Positions 11,610 to 23,293 of a stretch of DNA of 64,000 nucleotides are shown in pieces. The position numbers and the translations under genes are program-made. A model generated the notes under the pieces. That model searched no databases, was not told the DNA's origin, and worked only from the letters and a program-made list of their open reading frames with translations. This DNA is from Tetrapyrgos nigripes (lineage: Eukaryota > Basidiomycota > Agaricomycetes > Agaricales > Campanellaceae), in contig JAACJM010000015.1 in assembly GCA_013368315.1 (NCBI GenBank), forward strand, positions 434,001-498,000. The letters are read 5' to 3'. Numbering within the stretch: position 1 is the first letter of the stretch; each line of letters starts with the position of its first letter.

Positions 11610-13775
11610 TTAGGCAGTAACCGACACTTCCGCCGTTGCCTCAGGTGGCGTGCCAGCTGCAATGGATGCAAAGGTGATCGGAACCTGCTTTTGTGGTACA
11701 GAAGTCGGCTGTGGAATCCGCGGATGTTCCACAACTCCATTTCCGTTTCCATTAACAAAGACATCTTGCTTCTGGTCCTGTGGATTCAATCTGTCAAATT
11801 CCATTCGGTACGATATCAAAAATGTGGCTCGTCTACCGTAGTCGATTCGGGAGAACCCGTACGAGTCTGAACTCCGTTAACGCTGCTTTCCCTGCGAGGC
11901 GCAGGTGCTTGCAAAACTTGAGCCGCAGTTGGACCAGAGACGCCGTTTCCATTACCAAAGTAGCCATTCAAACCTGCCTTCATGGGTGGCGTGGTAGATC
12001 CTGGAAGAACGGGAAAGTCATCTGCGTTAGGCACGCGTTGTTGTGGTTTGACTATCGGAGCGCGTTTATTGGCCTGTCCATTGACCACGCCGTTTTTGTA
12101 ACCCGGAGGATAGCGAGGTCGAGGACCGACATCTACTCTCGGACCTTGCTCGGATCGGGTCTATCGAAATGTATGCATTAGTAAGGCACATTTGAAGGGG
12201 GAAAAGGAGACCTTACCTCGCGTATCGACATGCCAGACATTTTTTCTTCCATCGTCCCAATGCCATTGCCATTGCCATTGATGTTGTTAATGTGTGGTCG
12301 AGGGCGTGGCGCGCCTCCACGTCCAACAAATGGGTGGTGCGGACCCGCATTGTCGGGCAAAATATGGGGGAAACGACAATCATCACTATTTCGGAAATTT
12401 CAATAAAACACGACATCAAAGTTTAGGGAAAATGACCCACCCGTTCTTACATTTCCCTGCAGGGAAGAACATACAAGGCGGCTTACGCGCACCAAGAGAA
12501 CCTCGGCGTATGCCGCCACGACGGTTGTGGACAATGGGATCACGTACAGGGTTAACTGGTGGTCCATAGTTATCAGATTGAGGATTCAATGGTGGAGACT
12601 TGACAGTGTTGTTCACATCCGGATATGATACAGGTACAGGTACAGGGCCAGGAGCATAAGGTCCATTAGGTTGAACAGCAAAGGGTGCTGGTGGTGGGTT
12701 GGTAGTGTAAGGTGACTGCGCTTGAGGAGGGGGCGGTGGTTGGTGGTAGAGAGGGGGGAGAGGATGGGCAGACATCGGAACAGTACCCGGCGGTCCGGGT
12801 TGAGGATAAGCCGAAGGAGACATCATCGGAGACATTGCATGGTAAGGCACAGGCGGAGGTGCACCGTTGGGACTGAAAGGTGCTGGCGGAGGAGGAGGTG
12901 GCGGCATCTCATTGGGAGTAGGTCCGGCAGACATAGGCGGCGGTCCCATCGGAGGAGAAGGAATCGATGACATGGGGACGGGACCATTTGGAGGCGACTG
13001 GAAGGATGGAGGCGGTGGCGGCATATTGTAGTATCCGTTGTAATTTTGATTCATCGGATCGTAAGGAGCAGAGTATTGGGCAGGCGGAGGCATCGGCCCT
13101 TGGAAGTAAGGTGTCTGGGGATGTGCGAACATGCACGAAGAGCCATAACGACACGCAGGGAAATACCTGCAAGGGATAAAACGCGCTATTTCAGGAGGGG
13201 GAAGGTTTCCAGGGCCACCATTGGGACTAGATTGACCATCGGCATTAGGTTGAGGTGGATAAAAGACCGCGCCTTCTGGGATGGGGGGTGGACCATTAAG
13301 GGTAGGATAGTATGGATATGCACCATGAGGTGGAGGAGGGTAAGCATCACCATTAGGCTGATACCCAGACTCGGAAGAAACATTTCCCGAGGCCATCTTG
13401 CTCTGGGCTGCGTTGAGCAACTCGATGATCTCAGAATTTTGAGTGAGCTGCTGGACAGGTCCCTGACTGAAGACAGAGGCAGGATCTGCGCCTAGAAAGA
13501 AAGAACGTCAAGTTGACGTCTGGAGAAAAAGTTGACGGAACTCAAGTACCGTTGTCGAGAAGAAGCTTGACGACTTGGACATGGCCGTTTTTAACTGCCT
13601 GGATGAGAGGGGTGAAACCGTTCTGATCTGCTGGAGATGAGCTGGAACATGACAGATATTAGACAAGAGTAGACTGGCCTTTGATTTCCATGTCAGCCGG
13701 GGTGGCAGGGGCGAGAAGGACAGTAAGCTCGTCGATGCGACCGTCCGACGCGGCGTTCCAGATGGAAGAGACCAT
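11610..13775 (-). CDS. Ankyrin and tandem CCCH zinc-finger protein
   Basis: Probable RNA-binding protein. The N-terminus (start ATG 13773-13775, MVSSIWNAASDGRIDEL) and exon 2 (NGFTPLIQAVKNGHVQVVKL) form ankyrin-type repeats. A long Pro/Gly/Tyr-rich exon 3 follows, starting at 13491. It carries a first zinc finger CRYFPACRYGSSCMFAH (C-x5-C-x5-C-x3-H). A second finger, CMFFPAGKCKNGDDCRFPH (C-x7-C-x5-C-x3-H), is assembled across the intron 12386-12440. The C-terminal exon is Asn/Gly-rich. A one-base deletion in the A-run at 11818-11822 breaks the frame just before a segment reading ISYRMEFDRLNPQD; the continuation stops at 11610. The first intron (about 13634-13680) has no clean donor. Ankyrin plus CCCH is a known eukaryotic pairing; its RNA targets cannot be read from sequence. 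Confidence 0.82.
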
Positions 13776-14025
13776 TGGGAAATGAAAGAGTAGAGAGACG
13801 GAAGTGGGAAAGAGAAGGGACGCTTTCGGTAGGAAGAGGATGAAAAAATCTGTCTGCCGGCGATATTTTTCAAATCCTTCACGTGTGCATGATTCACACT
13901 CGGCATCCCGTGCCTTGTCGTCTGTCCGCCGTGGTCCGCCGTACTGCGCGTATGAAGACACCGAAATCCCGATTACACGCTAGACAAATATCCCATTATG
14001 TACTCTAACTTTAGGTCCAATCCCC

Positions 14026-15517
14026 TCATGCATCTAACCCCAACTTCTCTAGCAACTTTTTCGCCGGCCCCCCTGCAGTCTTTTGCAGGTTCAATTCTCT
14101 CGAAGGAGGCAATTCCATCAGTTCCCGCATCGCTGTTTTTACGTCCTTGCCTAACAGTATCATCAGCATCATTGCATCAGCACCAATAGACATACTGACC
14201 TTCGTATAGTACCTCGTAAATCTGTTTGTTGCCTTGTGTCAGCGTCTGTATCACATCATGGCAACTAAAACACGTACACAAGTAGCGATCGGAGCATGGA
14301 TTCCCAGCTCGTCTATAATTATTTTCACTCCTTTGGCCGTCGAAACACCTTCTGCAACACTGCCCAATGTCGTCGTGATCGTCTCCAAAGATTCCCCCTT
14401 GCCAAGACGGTATCCCACCGTGTAGTTACGACTGTTTGAGGAACTGCAAGTCAAGAAGAGATCTCCAACTCCCGCCAATCCCAGGAACGTCAATGGAGAC
14501 GCGCCGTACGCGGTGCCAATTCCTGTCATCTCAGCCAAACCACGAGTGATGATCACTATTGCCAAAATGAGCAATTCTTTGAATATACTTTTCTCAATAA
14601 AATTGACTCATTGCACCACGTACTCGCTCTCGTGTTGTTTTCAAAGCCGAGACCGTCGGAGACCCCTGACGCGATAGCGTACACGTTCTTGAGAGCACCG
14701 GACAGTTCAATCCCAATTGGATCATTACCAGTGTAACTGCATGGTAGAACAATCAACACTCAATGAAAAATGAAGAGTCAAGACGAAACGCGACACTAAC
14801 CAACGGAAATGCGGTTGATGGAACAACAGCGCAGCTTTCTGCGCCTCTGATTCCGTAAATGAAGCGACAGACACAGATGTGGGTTGTCTTTGTACGACTG
14901 TATGCGCGATCAATTCATTTTCCGTGTCCTGACTCGAGAGATTACTCACTTTCTTTGGCGAAAGACGGTCCAGACTGTTCATCTCAATGAGCAGCGCGTA
15001 AAAAGAAAGAAATCCGACTCACAATGAACGCAGCAGCTTTGGCAACATCCGACCCACATGTATCCGCAATAATCTCCAGTGTCAGCGCGTGCGTCCCAAT
15101 CTCAATACCCTTATTCACAAAGATCAATAAAGGAAGCTTCTCATCATTGAGACTCGGGCGCAATTTCTTGAGGTTTTCCCTATTAATCATTGATGAAAGT
15201 GTTAAACCAACACAAAACCCAACTCACCTCAAAAACTGCGTCGGGATAGCAAAAAGCAGTACATCCATCTTGTCAATGAGCTCCTTTCCGGGCATCTCTG
15301 GTCCGACTGCTTTGATATTGGTTGAAAACTGATGATCACACAGATAGGTTGGATTGCGATGGAATTCATTAAAGTGCTTCACGACGTCTTCTTCTCGAGC
15401 CCAAAGAAAGACCTCATGTTCTGAATCTCCTAGATGGTCTGCAAGACAGCTTCCAAAGTTTCCAGCACCAAGTACGAGGACTTTTGAAGGTTCACAGTGT
15501 CTCGTTGGGGAAGGCAT
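14026..15517 (-). CDS. GPD1: Glycerol-3-phosphate dehydrogenase (NAD+)
   Basis: Reduces dihydroxyacetone phosphate to glycerol 3-phosphate, feeding glycerolipid and osmolyte glycerol synthesis. Eight exons all splice in frame from ATG 15515-15517 to TGA 14026-14028. Motifs in order: nucleotide-binding [17 protein letters not shown] near residue 15, then [19 protein letters not shown] and SGP-SFAKE, with the latter at an exon start. Next come the substrate-binding stretch [19 protein letters not shown] and then [30 protein letters not shown] and the C-terminal [12 protein letters not shown]. Length and domain order match fungal GPD1. The gene is head to head with SED5 (295 bp between starts). 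No frame break was found here, which makes it a useful contrast to its neighbours. Confidence 0.95.
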
Positions 15518-15812
15518 GTGTGAGCGAAGAGTACTGAGATGGGCAGGGGTGCTGATGCGTCGACGAGCGAGGATAGATGCAGGAGATGCAGGAGTGAAGA
15601 GAAACGAGCGAAGGCGAGTCTGGACAAAAATTTATGGGACCGAAGCATACGAGTACATGCGTAAAGAAGACGTCTACGTCTTGACGTCAAGCCTCTCCAA
15701 ACTTCTATTTTTGGGACGCGTTTAGCTATCGTGTCACGTGCCGCCACGTCCGTATCGCCTTCTTTCAAAGTTCCTTTACAGCTACGGTCACCTCTAACTT
15801 CTCTAGACCAAC
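15518..15812. promoter_or_regulatory. Divergent promoter GPD1 / SED5
   Basis: 295 bp between the two start codons. It contains several ACGTC words (for example around 15670-15695) that might be CREB/ATF-like sites; this is a visual observation only. Confidence 0.4.
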
Positions 15813-17145
15813 ATGCCCATCCAGGACAGGACGAACGAATTCAAGGCCTGCGTTGACTCTATAACTAGCAGATCCTCATTCCCAAACCGCCGTGGAGAAC
15901 ACAAACAGAAGTTGCTAAATGGAAAAGCTGGGTCTAGTAAAAGCGAGTTTTCGCGGATGGCTACTGCTATTGGGAAGGATATTAGCAGTACGAATCTGAA
16001 GCTGAACAAATTGACGCAATGTATGTGGTTTTCACTCACTACATTGTTTTGCACTCATCCCTTTTTAGTGGCGAAACGCAAGACTTTATTCGACGATAGA
16101 CCAGTTGAAATTAGCGTGTGTTTCTTCCTTCTACTTTCTCGTGTAGCCTCTCATATGTCCTCTAGGAACTCACCTTTATAATCAAACAAGACATTGCCAA
16201 CCTTAACAAGCAGATAGCTTCCCTTCGTTCCTATGTGAAACAACAAAACCATAAAGGTTCAACATCGGCGGAAGGAAAACAACTTGAAGAGCATACTCAG
16301 AACGTGGTGATGTTGCTGCAGAGCAAGTTGGCCAGTACGAGTATGACTTTCAAAGACGTGCTGGAGCTCCGGACGCAGGTGAATATTCCGCCCATAATCG
16401 TCTTCTCAGGCACATTATAATGTTTGTTGCAGAATATGAAGGAGTCAAAGGATAGAACGGAGCAGTTTATGTCTACAACCTCCTCTGCTGTTCAGCAACC
16501 TCCATCTAGTGCGTTCATATCTCGTCGTTCTAGTTCTTTGGCTTACAGTCTTGCCAGATTCCATTCTTTTCAATCCTCGTGGAGACCCTATGGGTGACGG
16601 TAGTCCCAGTCGGTTTGACTCCAAAGGCAAACGACCAGCATACGAAAACGGCGATGTCCTTGCGTTAAACCTAGAGTCTGCGGAAGAGGGGGCTCAGCAG
16701 CACCAGAATGGGAATGGGTTCATGCAAATGCAGCTCATGGAGCAGCAGGTACGAGGTCATTTTCACGTCCATGCTCTTTCATGCATTAAGCCCTTTCACA
16801 GGATACCTACCTTCAGTCTCGTTCAACCGCCATAGAGTCAATAGAATCTACGATTGCAGAACTTGGGCAAATTTTCACTCAACTCGCCAACATGGTTGCG
16901 GAACAACGGGAAACAGTACAACGTATCGATGCTGATGTGATGGATATCCAGTCTAATGTCGGTGGCGCACAACGGGAGCTCCTCAAGTACTATGCTAGCA
17001 TTTCAAGTAATCGATGGTTGATGCTCAAAATTTTCGGCGTTTTGATCGTATTCGTAAGTCTTTTCTCCCTCCCCGTCTCTCAAAATACCACACCGTACTC
17101 ATGGACTTCTTCCAGTTCCTGATATTCATATTGGTGTCAGGTTGA
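15813..17145 (+). CDS. SED5: Golgi t-SNARE syntaxin (Sed5/STX5)
   Basis: Qa-SNARE of the early Golgi that drives fusion of ER-derived and intra-Golgi vesicles. Seven exons splice in frame from ATG 15813 to TGA 17143-17145. The N-terminus MPIQDRTNEFKACVDSI is the Sed5-type peptide that binds Sly1. The helical Habc region includes LTFIIKQDIANLNKQIASL. The SNARE motif runs TAIESIESTIAELGQIFTQL then ANMVAEQRETVQRID, with the glutamine of EQ as the zero-layer residue. It is followed by a single C-terminal anchor (LMLKIFGVLIVF then FLIFILVSG in a last exon at 17116-17145). No lumenal tail. No anomalies. Confidence 0.94.
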
Positions 17146-17293
17146 GTTCTCATGCCAGGGCTGGTTCCCCCTCTGTAGATAGATCTATAATTATTCACAT
17201 ATCCATGAACATGCCATATGGACGGACGGACGATACGTACAGTTAATAAACTAATACCCTATGATCCTCTAGTCCAATCATAGCCAGGACATC

Positions 17294-18511
17294 TCAACCA
17301 ACAGGTATCGCGTTAACACCAGTTCCCCAATCCTTCGATTTGGACTTTTTACTAGGTCTGGCATGTTTCTTGCCACCTCTGTGTGTCTTTTCATCCATAG
17401 CATCTCCAATACTCCATGTCCGCTTTGTATCCGGAGCCTCCTCAACACCAGATGTTGCAGAAAACCGCTGTGGATGAGAAGATGTCCCTGAGTCTTCCTT
17501 CTTCTTCTTGCCTATCTTCTCCGTCTATGCATACGTCCATTCAATATAACCACACCAAATATCAAGAGAAAGACATACCCTCTGACCAATAAGTTTTGAA
17601 TTCCTTTCCTTGACCTTCTTCAACCTCGACTCGCTATTTCCGCCGCCACCTGCTGTAAGCTCGACATTTATAGAACGACCATCCAGTTGGCTGTGGTGTA
17701 ACTTTAAAGCCTGCTGCAGGGCGTGTGGATGTGAAAATTCGAGGAATGCGCAGCCTTTTGATTTAGCTACGGTTTTTGTAGAAGATGTGACTTTGGGGGT
17801 CAGGAGACGGACGGTAGGTGGTGGGTCTGAAAACGACAAGAGGTGAACACGAGAAGCTATGATCAGTGGTGGCTTTTACATACCACAAGCGGAGAAGTGA
17901 GATTGTATTGCCTCGACTGAGGTTGTATACTTTAGATTGCCTGTTCATGCGATTAGGAAATGCAGTTCATGCGCGATAAAATGAGAAGTAACGAACTTAC
18001 CAACGAAAAGAATGTATCTGGACTTGTCATCGACAGATTTCTTCTTTTTGCTCGGTTTTCCATCTAACTTCTCCACATTCCCCTCGTCCTCGTTCCCATC
18101 CTCCCCTTCAACGTCGACCCGCTTCCTCTTCTTGCCTGCTGAGACCACGGCATTCTCGTTCCCGTCCTTGTCTTTGTCTTTTGCGTTGGCTTTCCTATTA
18201 GGTTTCTCCAAGACATTGACACTTCCCTTCGACTTGGAAATTGAATCCGACTTTGACTTCGCGTCGTTCTTGTTGTTCTTATCGTTCTTCTTCTTCTTCT
18301 TCTCGTTCCCGTCGTTCTCTGCCTCCACATCCTCAACCTCCATTTCAACACTCTCACCATCACCATATTCCTGGATTTCCATCTCAGGAACCTCGTTGCC
18401 CCCCATATCATCTTCGTTAGCATTTTTGTTTGATCCCGGTCCTTTCGATTTGCGTTCTCGGAATGCGATTGCTTTCTTTTGTTTCTTGGTGAGTTTCTGA
18501 GTTGAGCTCAT
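17294..18511 (-). CDS. NOP6: Nucleolar RRM protein Nop6-like
   Basis: Probable ribosome-biogenesis factor of the small-subunit pathway. Four exons from ATG 18509-18511 to TGA 17294-17296. The first exon is extremely Lys/Asp/Glu-rich and low in complexity, with several nuclear-localisation-like runs (KKRKRVD, KPSKKKKSV). A single RRM begins at its end (YILFVGN) and continues through exons 2 and 3; its RNP1-like strand is KGCAFLEF. After the RRM comes a basic linker (SRLKKVKERNSKLIGQR) and a C-terminal tail ending in GTGVNAIPVG. The order acidic/basic N-terminus, RRM, basic tail matches Nop6. No frame break despite many homopolymers. Confidence 0.85.
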
Positions 18512-18847
18512 GGAGGAGGAACGGGTAAAGAAAGCGATCATTCACGTGGTCGATCTTGCGAAAGTCAGACGCGACGAAATCCCCTTTTCTTCAAATTTTC
18601 TCTTCACTGTCGGCACTCCGCAATGATCATCACTATCGTTGGACTTCACTAAGCACGAAAAACGTTCGCTTTTTTAATATCGATATCGATGTCTATGCAA
18701 CGTTGACGCAGTCGACAGTACTACTCTAGGCTCGAGTCTCAACACAGCCTACGTTGTTAAGTTCCATAAGTACTTCGGCTGCAGTCAAGGCGGACCGCAG
18801 ATCTCTTTTTTTCCTTCTCACACTACGAAGCCTCTCCTCATTTTCTC
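18512..18847. promoter_or_regulatory. Divergent promoter NOP6 / DinB-like
   Basis: 336 bp between the two start codons. It includes ATCGATATCGAT at about 18680-18691, a near-palindromic word in an otherwise unremarkable stretch. No other element is recognisable. Confidence 0.35.
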
Positions 18848-19721
18848 ATGCCATTGGTCGTCTCCAACACGGTTGCTCGTAGCCCAGAAGATGTAGAGAC
18901 CTTGAGTCAAGGCCTCTTTGTTGCAGAGACAATTTTGCAGCAGGCGGTGGACCTTATTGACGCTCATCTCACCTCTGATGATCAGCTTACCGTCCATTCT
19001 CAGCATCTTCCTGGGTCAACCATCGGTGCGTAGCCTTTCTTATGAAGCCATAGTCCTGGCCTGATACTTCTTGAATCAGGCAAACACTTGCGACACAGTC
19101 GCGACCACTATGAAGTTCTCCTGGAATGCATATCCTCACCAGCTCCTCATATCCTCAATTACGACGCTAGACCTCGCAAAACCCCAATGGAGACTAACAT
19201 AGCGGCTGCAAGGGATGGCCTTCTTCAGACGATTCGGAAATTACGAGAACAAGTGCCAAAAGCTGAATGGAACGCACCCATAACAGTACACGCAGTCACT
19301 CCTTTCATACAATCCTTTGAAACGACGTTTGGGAGAGAGGTGAGGTTGTGAATTTGTTTTATGTGGACATGAGCTCATTGCTTTTTGTTTTGCTTCGGTT
19401 CTATGCAGTTATGGTTTGCAAGTTTGCATTGCATTCATCACTGGTCGATGGTGAGCCTTTTCCTGCATAACTTCAAGTTTTTAATAACACGCTTCGCAGA
19501 TCCGAGTAATTGCGGGCGAGATGGTATATCTCCTTCGGAAAGTGTCGACACAATTCTGACCGCTTATCCTCCAGAATGTTGTACTTCCAAACCATTTCTC
19601 ATTCGCTCCTTCAACACTTGTCCATCATGGTGCGTCTCCCTCCATGATCATCTGCGCAGCGTCTAACATTCAATATGCAGGCCGACTAGAGGCTTCACCC
19701 TTGGGCAGAGCGAAATTATGA
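18848..19721 (+). CDS. DinB/YfiT-like four-helix protein
   Basis: Small cytosolic protein resembling the DinB/YfiT superfamily of metal-binding four-helix bundles. Six exons from ATG 18848 to TGA 19719-19721. Helix-type segments: LSQGLFVAETILQQAVDLI, then GKHLRHSRDHYEVLLECI with the first conserved His. LNYDARPRKTPMETN follows, then LWFASLHCIHHWSMIRVIAG, whose HCIHHW supplies the other likely metal ligands. The end is FAPSTLVHH followed by a short tail. Such proteins occur across fungi and bacteria, where some members act as thiol-dependent transferases; no substrate can be inferred here. Every intron splices in frame with GT-AG ends. Confidence 0.7.
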
Positions 19722-20338
19722 TCTCGTCTAATGCTATATCATACATATCTCGTCGATCTCGTCATCTTAATGCTACATCATACATACCCATCTCTAGTAC
19801 TTACTTTCTTGTCTTGTGGATATACACGTAGATGGTTCTGTTTGACTCTCAAATGGGTAACAGAGTCTTTTTTGACCTTCTTGGCGCATAGTAGCTGCAG
19901 TCTGACCTCAAGGACCTCGGTGGATTCGTGTTCGTTACTGGAGGAGGAGGAGGACATGGATGTGTTTGTAGAGCGACGCGTCGATGGCTCTGTCATGCTA
20001 GGCTATACAGCAACGGCGGGAGAAAGACCACCGGAACGAGCTCAAATAAAATCTAAATACTTGTGAAAATATGAGGTTTGACTACCCTAGTGATTGACCC
20101 TACACCAACCCTATAACAAAGCACTATAGAGGGAGTTATCACACCTCTTCACCAAGTTCAAAAACAGAGGACTGATCAACAAACAGCGTCTGTTTGTTTG
20201 GGTCAAGCCTCTGTTTGTTGTTATCAGCACTAAAAGTAGTGTTAGAGACCATGAAAACAAAATAAGGCATATGACATCTTACCATTGCCATGTAGCTTCA
20301 TGTTTCTCCAGGCTTCGTGCTATAAAATCACTGGTAAG
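19722..20338. other. Gene-poor junction to accessory island
   Basis: Start of the accessory island. Only short ORFs on both strands, none supported. Around 20165-20235 there is an imperfect palindromic patch built on CAAACAGCGTCTGTTTG and CCTCTGTTTGTTGTT. CpG dinucleotides become sparser from here rightward. Confidence 0.45.
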
Positions 20339-21173
20339 TCATTTATCCCCACCCAGATTGTATTTGTTCTGAATTTCCTTAATCTGGTCGTAAACATATC
20401 TTGCAGCAGGTTCAACCTTTTTAGCTTCAACCAATCTGTTTAAGTAGCTCCGAGTTCCCCACTACAGCAATACAATTTGAGTAAGATGGATATGTATGAA
20501 GTAAAACTTGATCACATACGGTATTTATAAAGACCTTGAGTTGACGTTTATCGTCGGTTGTACACGCTCCTTTGTTCATGTTGATATCACCAATGACCGA
20601 GATCAGGTTCTCGCTGCGGGTATTCAGAGCTGACTGGATGTCCCTGGTCACAAGTCTTTGGGCATCCTTGTCTTTCCCCTCCAAGTATTCACATAACTTG
20701 GGTGCCAAATGTATGGCAATGAACTGGAGCTCCACAATATGGTCTGTTTCAAAGAAGATACACCGAAGTTCTCTGTTTGAAAGAAATTGTGGACAATACA
20801 TACCACAATGTAGAACATAAGTTTTCTTCCAGAGGAAGAAAGCACGAAGGTTATGTAGTAAGATGTTTGAAAATTGATCAGAAAATTTTAAGCAACTCAC
20901 ATCATCCCCAGCAGGTTGCACCAATTTCACCCTCCCATAGTCAGGGTCTGTTGTATCCTTAGGGTTATCTAGTTTCCAAACATATTATTTGCCATCCGCG
21001 GGGTTACATTTTACTTTATCAGCGCAAAGCCCAAACTGCCCCTTGCCCTCCTTATTTGGGCATATGCAAGGTGAAAAACCATCATGATTTTCCCCACACT
21101 TCCCATCAACTTGTGCATAAGTTCCTTGGATAAGCAGCATGACAGTAACCACAAGATAGTAAGAAATGAGCAT
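20339..21173 (-). CDS. Small secreted protein with DHIVELQ motif
   Basis: Not assigned to a named family. Start ATG 21171-21173 gives a signal peptide (MLISYYLVVTVMLLIQGTYA) followed by a Cys-rich segment (GKCGENHDGFSPCICPNKEG). An intron probably separates this from TTDPDYGRVKLVQPAGDD, ending near 20898. Later exons carry FETDHIVELQFIAIHLAP and NTRSENLISVIGDINMNKG. The last exon, from about 20463 after an acceptor, reads WGTRSYLNRLVEAKKVEPAA and ends at TGA 20339-20341. The central exon joints are uncertain. DHIVELQ resembles the Asp-His signature of small HNH-type folds, but one motif does not prove nuclease activity. An in-frame ATG upstream (to 21260) exists but would precede the signal peptide. 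It could be a secreted effector or nutritional protein; function unknown. Confidence 0.55.
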
Positions 21174-22390
21174 GTTGGAATGGCCAGGGATCTGAGAGGG
21201 ATCCTGAAGAGGAGGTTGAAAGTCGACTGATGGGTGACTGAAAGAGATTTGAACTCCCACTGAACCTCTTCTGCCATACTTATAGTTTACCCAAACCTAG
21301 TCCAGGTACACTCAAGTCTGCTTTGGCCACAGGCCCACAGCTGTTGGAGTTGATGATGCCTTACATGGAGCAATTTTGACTGACACAACTAAGATGTCCA
21401 TAATTGATGTCTAAGTTCCTTGAAGGGTCTGAACTACAAGTGAAAAATCCAGACTTTCCTATTGGTTCTAACCTTGCTTGTTTCTAAATCCAGAGGAGGC
21501 AATGCGTGGGTGATGGACTGCTTGATGCCTACATATGACTTCTTTGACGTAGGTACAGGGAATGGAGGATGTGGAAAGTTACTATGTGCACAGAGCAAAA
21601 GCTGTCTTGAGGGTGCTGTGTCCTGGGCATGCACATAATTGAACCTTACAGCGTTTTCAGAAAACCTTGTCTTCTGCAGTTTTTTGAAGCCAAAGTCGAC
21701 AAGCACCACCAAGTAAGTGATGTCTCACCTAAGTAGGCACTGCAGGTGTCAACATGCTTAGTACCTTACATAGATTTCTATCAGGAGGGTCCAACCAAAG
21801 GGAAAAGAGGAAGAACAAGGGAGAACTACAGGGGCAATAGTCAAGGACATAGTTACAGTAGTACATGTAGTGAAATCCACTGAGAAGATAGGCAATTTCA
21901 GGGATATGTACTAGTATTGCAATGGCTGAGCTTGACAAGTTGTATAATTGAACTGGCTTGGCTGATAGCTGCCTGAGCCAAAAGCTTCAGCCAAATAAAA
22001 GACATGTTTTCAGCTTCAAATCCTCCTCACATTTTCTCTGCATCCTGGCTCTCCCAGTCCTTCCTTAGGATATCTCCTGCCATAATGCACTTCTTTTCTT
22101 TGCCTATCCAAAGCTTTTAATGCAACAATGTGTATATTACTCACCATCAAAACTGCAAGGCTGCACTATATGAACAATGAAAGTAGAACTTCACTCCAGG
22201 TATGTTGTATGTTTTCCTCTCCTCCTGCAGCTTATATATCTTGAAGATCTTCCAGCATACTCCATATTTGTCCTTGAAGTACACACCAATGCTCTTTTCT
22301 CCAGTGTCTGTAGCAGCATTTTAATCCAATGTATTATGTACTTCAGAATGGAATCTCTACCTGACCCTTATGTCTCGCACTATTTCCTAA
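21174..22390. other. CpG-depleted sequence without supported gene
   Basis: About 1.2 kb with almost no CpG and no ORF I can defend. A minus-strand frame at 21434-21712 is open for 92 codons but matches nothing I know. Probably old, decayed repeat-derived DNA. Confidence 0.4.
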
Positions 22391-23293
22391 ATGGTTATTC
22401 CTCATGTTGCCAGTACATATCAAGATGGGCTACTGGATTGTCATCCTGCATACCTCCCCTTTGTGATGCCTGGTGGTGGAAGGCCACGAACCACAAGAGT
22501 GACAAGAGCAAATCCAAATAACAGTGATTCCCCTGTGCAACTGCCAGCAAATCCTATTTTCCAACCCAACAATTCACCTGCTACAACCAGAGGCTGTGGT
22601 CATGGTTGTGGTGGTCATAGTTGTGGGGGCTGTGGAAGAGGTCATTTTGCAGCTAATCAAAGAGGTAACGACAGGGCTCAAGAACCTGACAATCTACTCC
22701 CATCATGTCCACAAACTCCTGTCTGTGCTACTGGTGCCACTCAACAGAATTGTGTGTATTCTCCATGTCCAAGTGAAGCAGCTGCAGATGATGCTAACAA
22801 CCCACAAACACTCCAGGCCACTGTGTTGTATGATTTCATGGCCATGATCCTGCTGTATTCAAACCCCATGCACAAACTGATTCATCAGGGGAACATTTCC
22901 CTCATCTCGACATGGTAGATGCCAATGTTGCTGTTCTTGACTCTGATGACGACAACAAAGATTATGCTGACATTGCTGTTGCCACTCCCATTCGATGTCA
23001 AGATACTCAGCCTATTCAATCTCATACTGCTGTCGCCATGCCTGTTCAATGTCAAGATACTCAGCCTATTCAATCTCATACTGCTGTCGCCATGCCTGTT
23101 CAATGTCAAGATACTCAGCCTACTCAATCTTGTACTCCTGCTCAATCTTGTACTCCTGCTCATTCCCATTGCAGCCCATCAGTCATAGCATGCCTTGGTG
23201 CTCATGTTTTTCAGCTGCCTGGAGCAAGACATATTGGTGTGGGAAGAAGGAAGCTCATGATATTTGGCAGTTTGTACTCTACTGTAGCTTCTG
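22391..23293 (+). pseudogene. Decayed transposon-like ORF, cut by inverted repeat
   Basis: Disordered coding-like sequence in CpG-poor DNA. It opens with MPGGGRPRTTRVTRAN (an AT-hook-like GRPR) and a Gly/Cys/His cluster (CGHGCGGHSCGGCGRGH). After an apparent one-base slip near 22833 it continues with HDPAVFKPHAQTDSSGEHF and an acidic patch LDSDDDNKDYADI. A 54-bp tandem repeat then encodes CQDTQPIQSHTAVAMPV, and after a second slip near 23241 comes GKKEAHDIWQFVLYCSFC. The (A/H)D(I/V)W(Q/T)F wording followed by cysteines recalls the BED-type zinc finger seen at the start of many fungal transposon proteins; this is a guess. The frame runs directly into the left arm of the inverted repeat at 23294, so the gene is interrupted. 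Confidence 0.4.
22996..23130 (+). repeat. 54-bp tandem repeat, about 2.5 copies
   Basis: Units starting TGTCAAGATACTCAGCC begin at 22996, 23050 and 23104, exactly 54 bp apart. The first two are almost identical and the third diverges after the start. The period is a multiple of three and keeps the frame of the transposon-like ORF. Confidence 0.9.

Noticed and set aside
12722..13179. Arg/His-rich plus-strand ORFs
   Set aside because: Antisense of the Pro/Gly-rich exon of the CCCH zinc-finger gene, which has clear domains on the minus strand.
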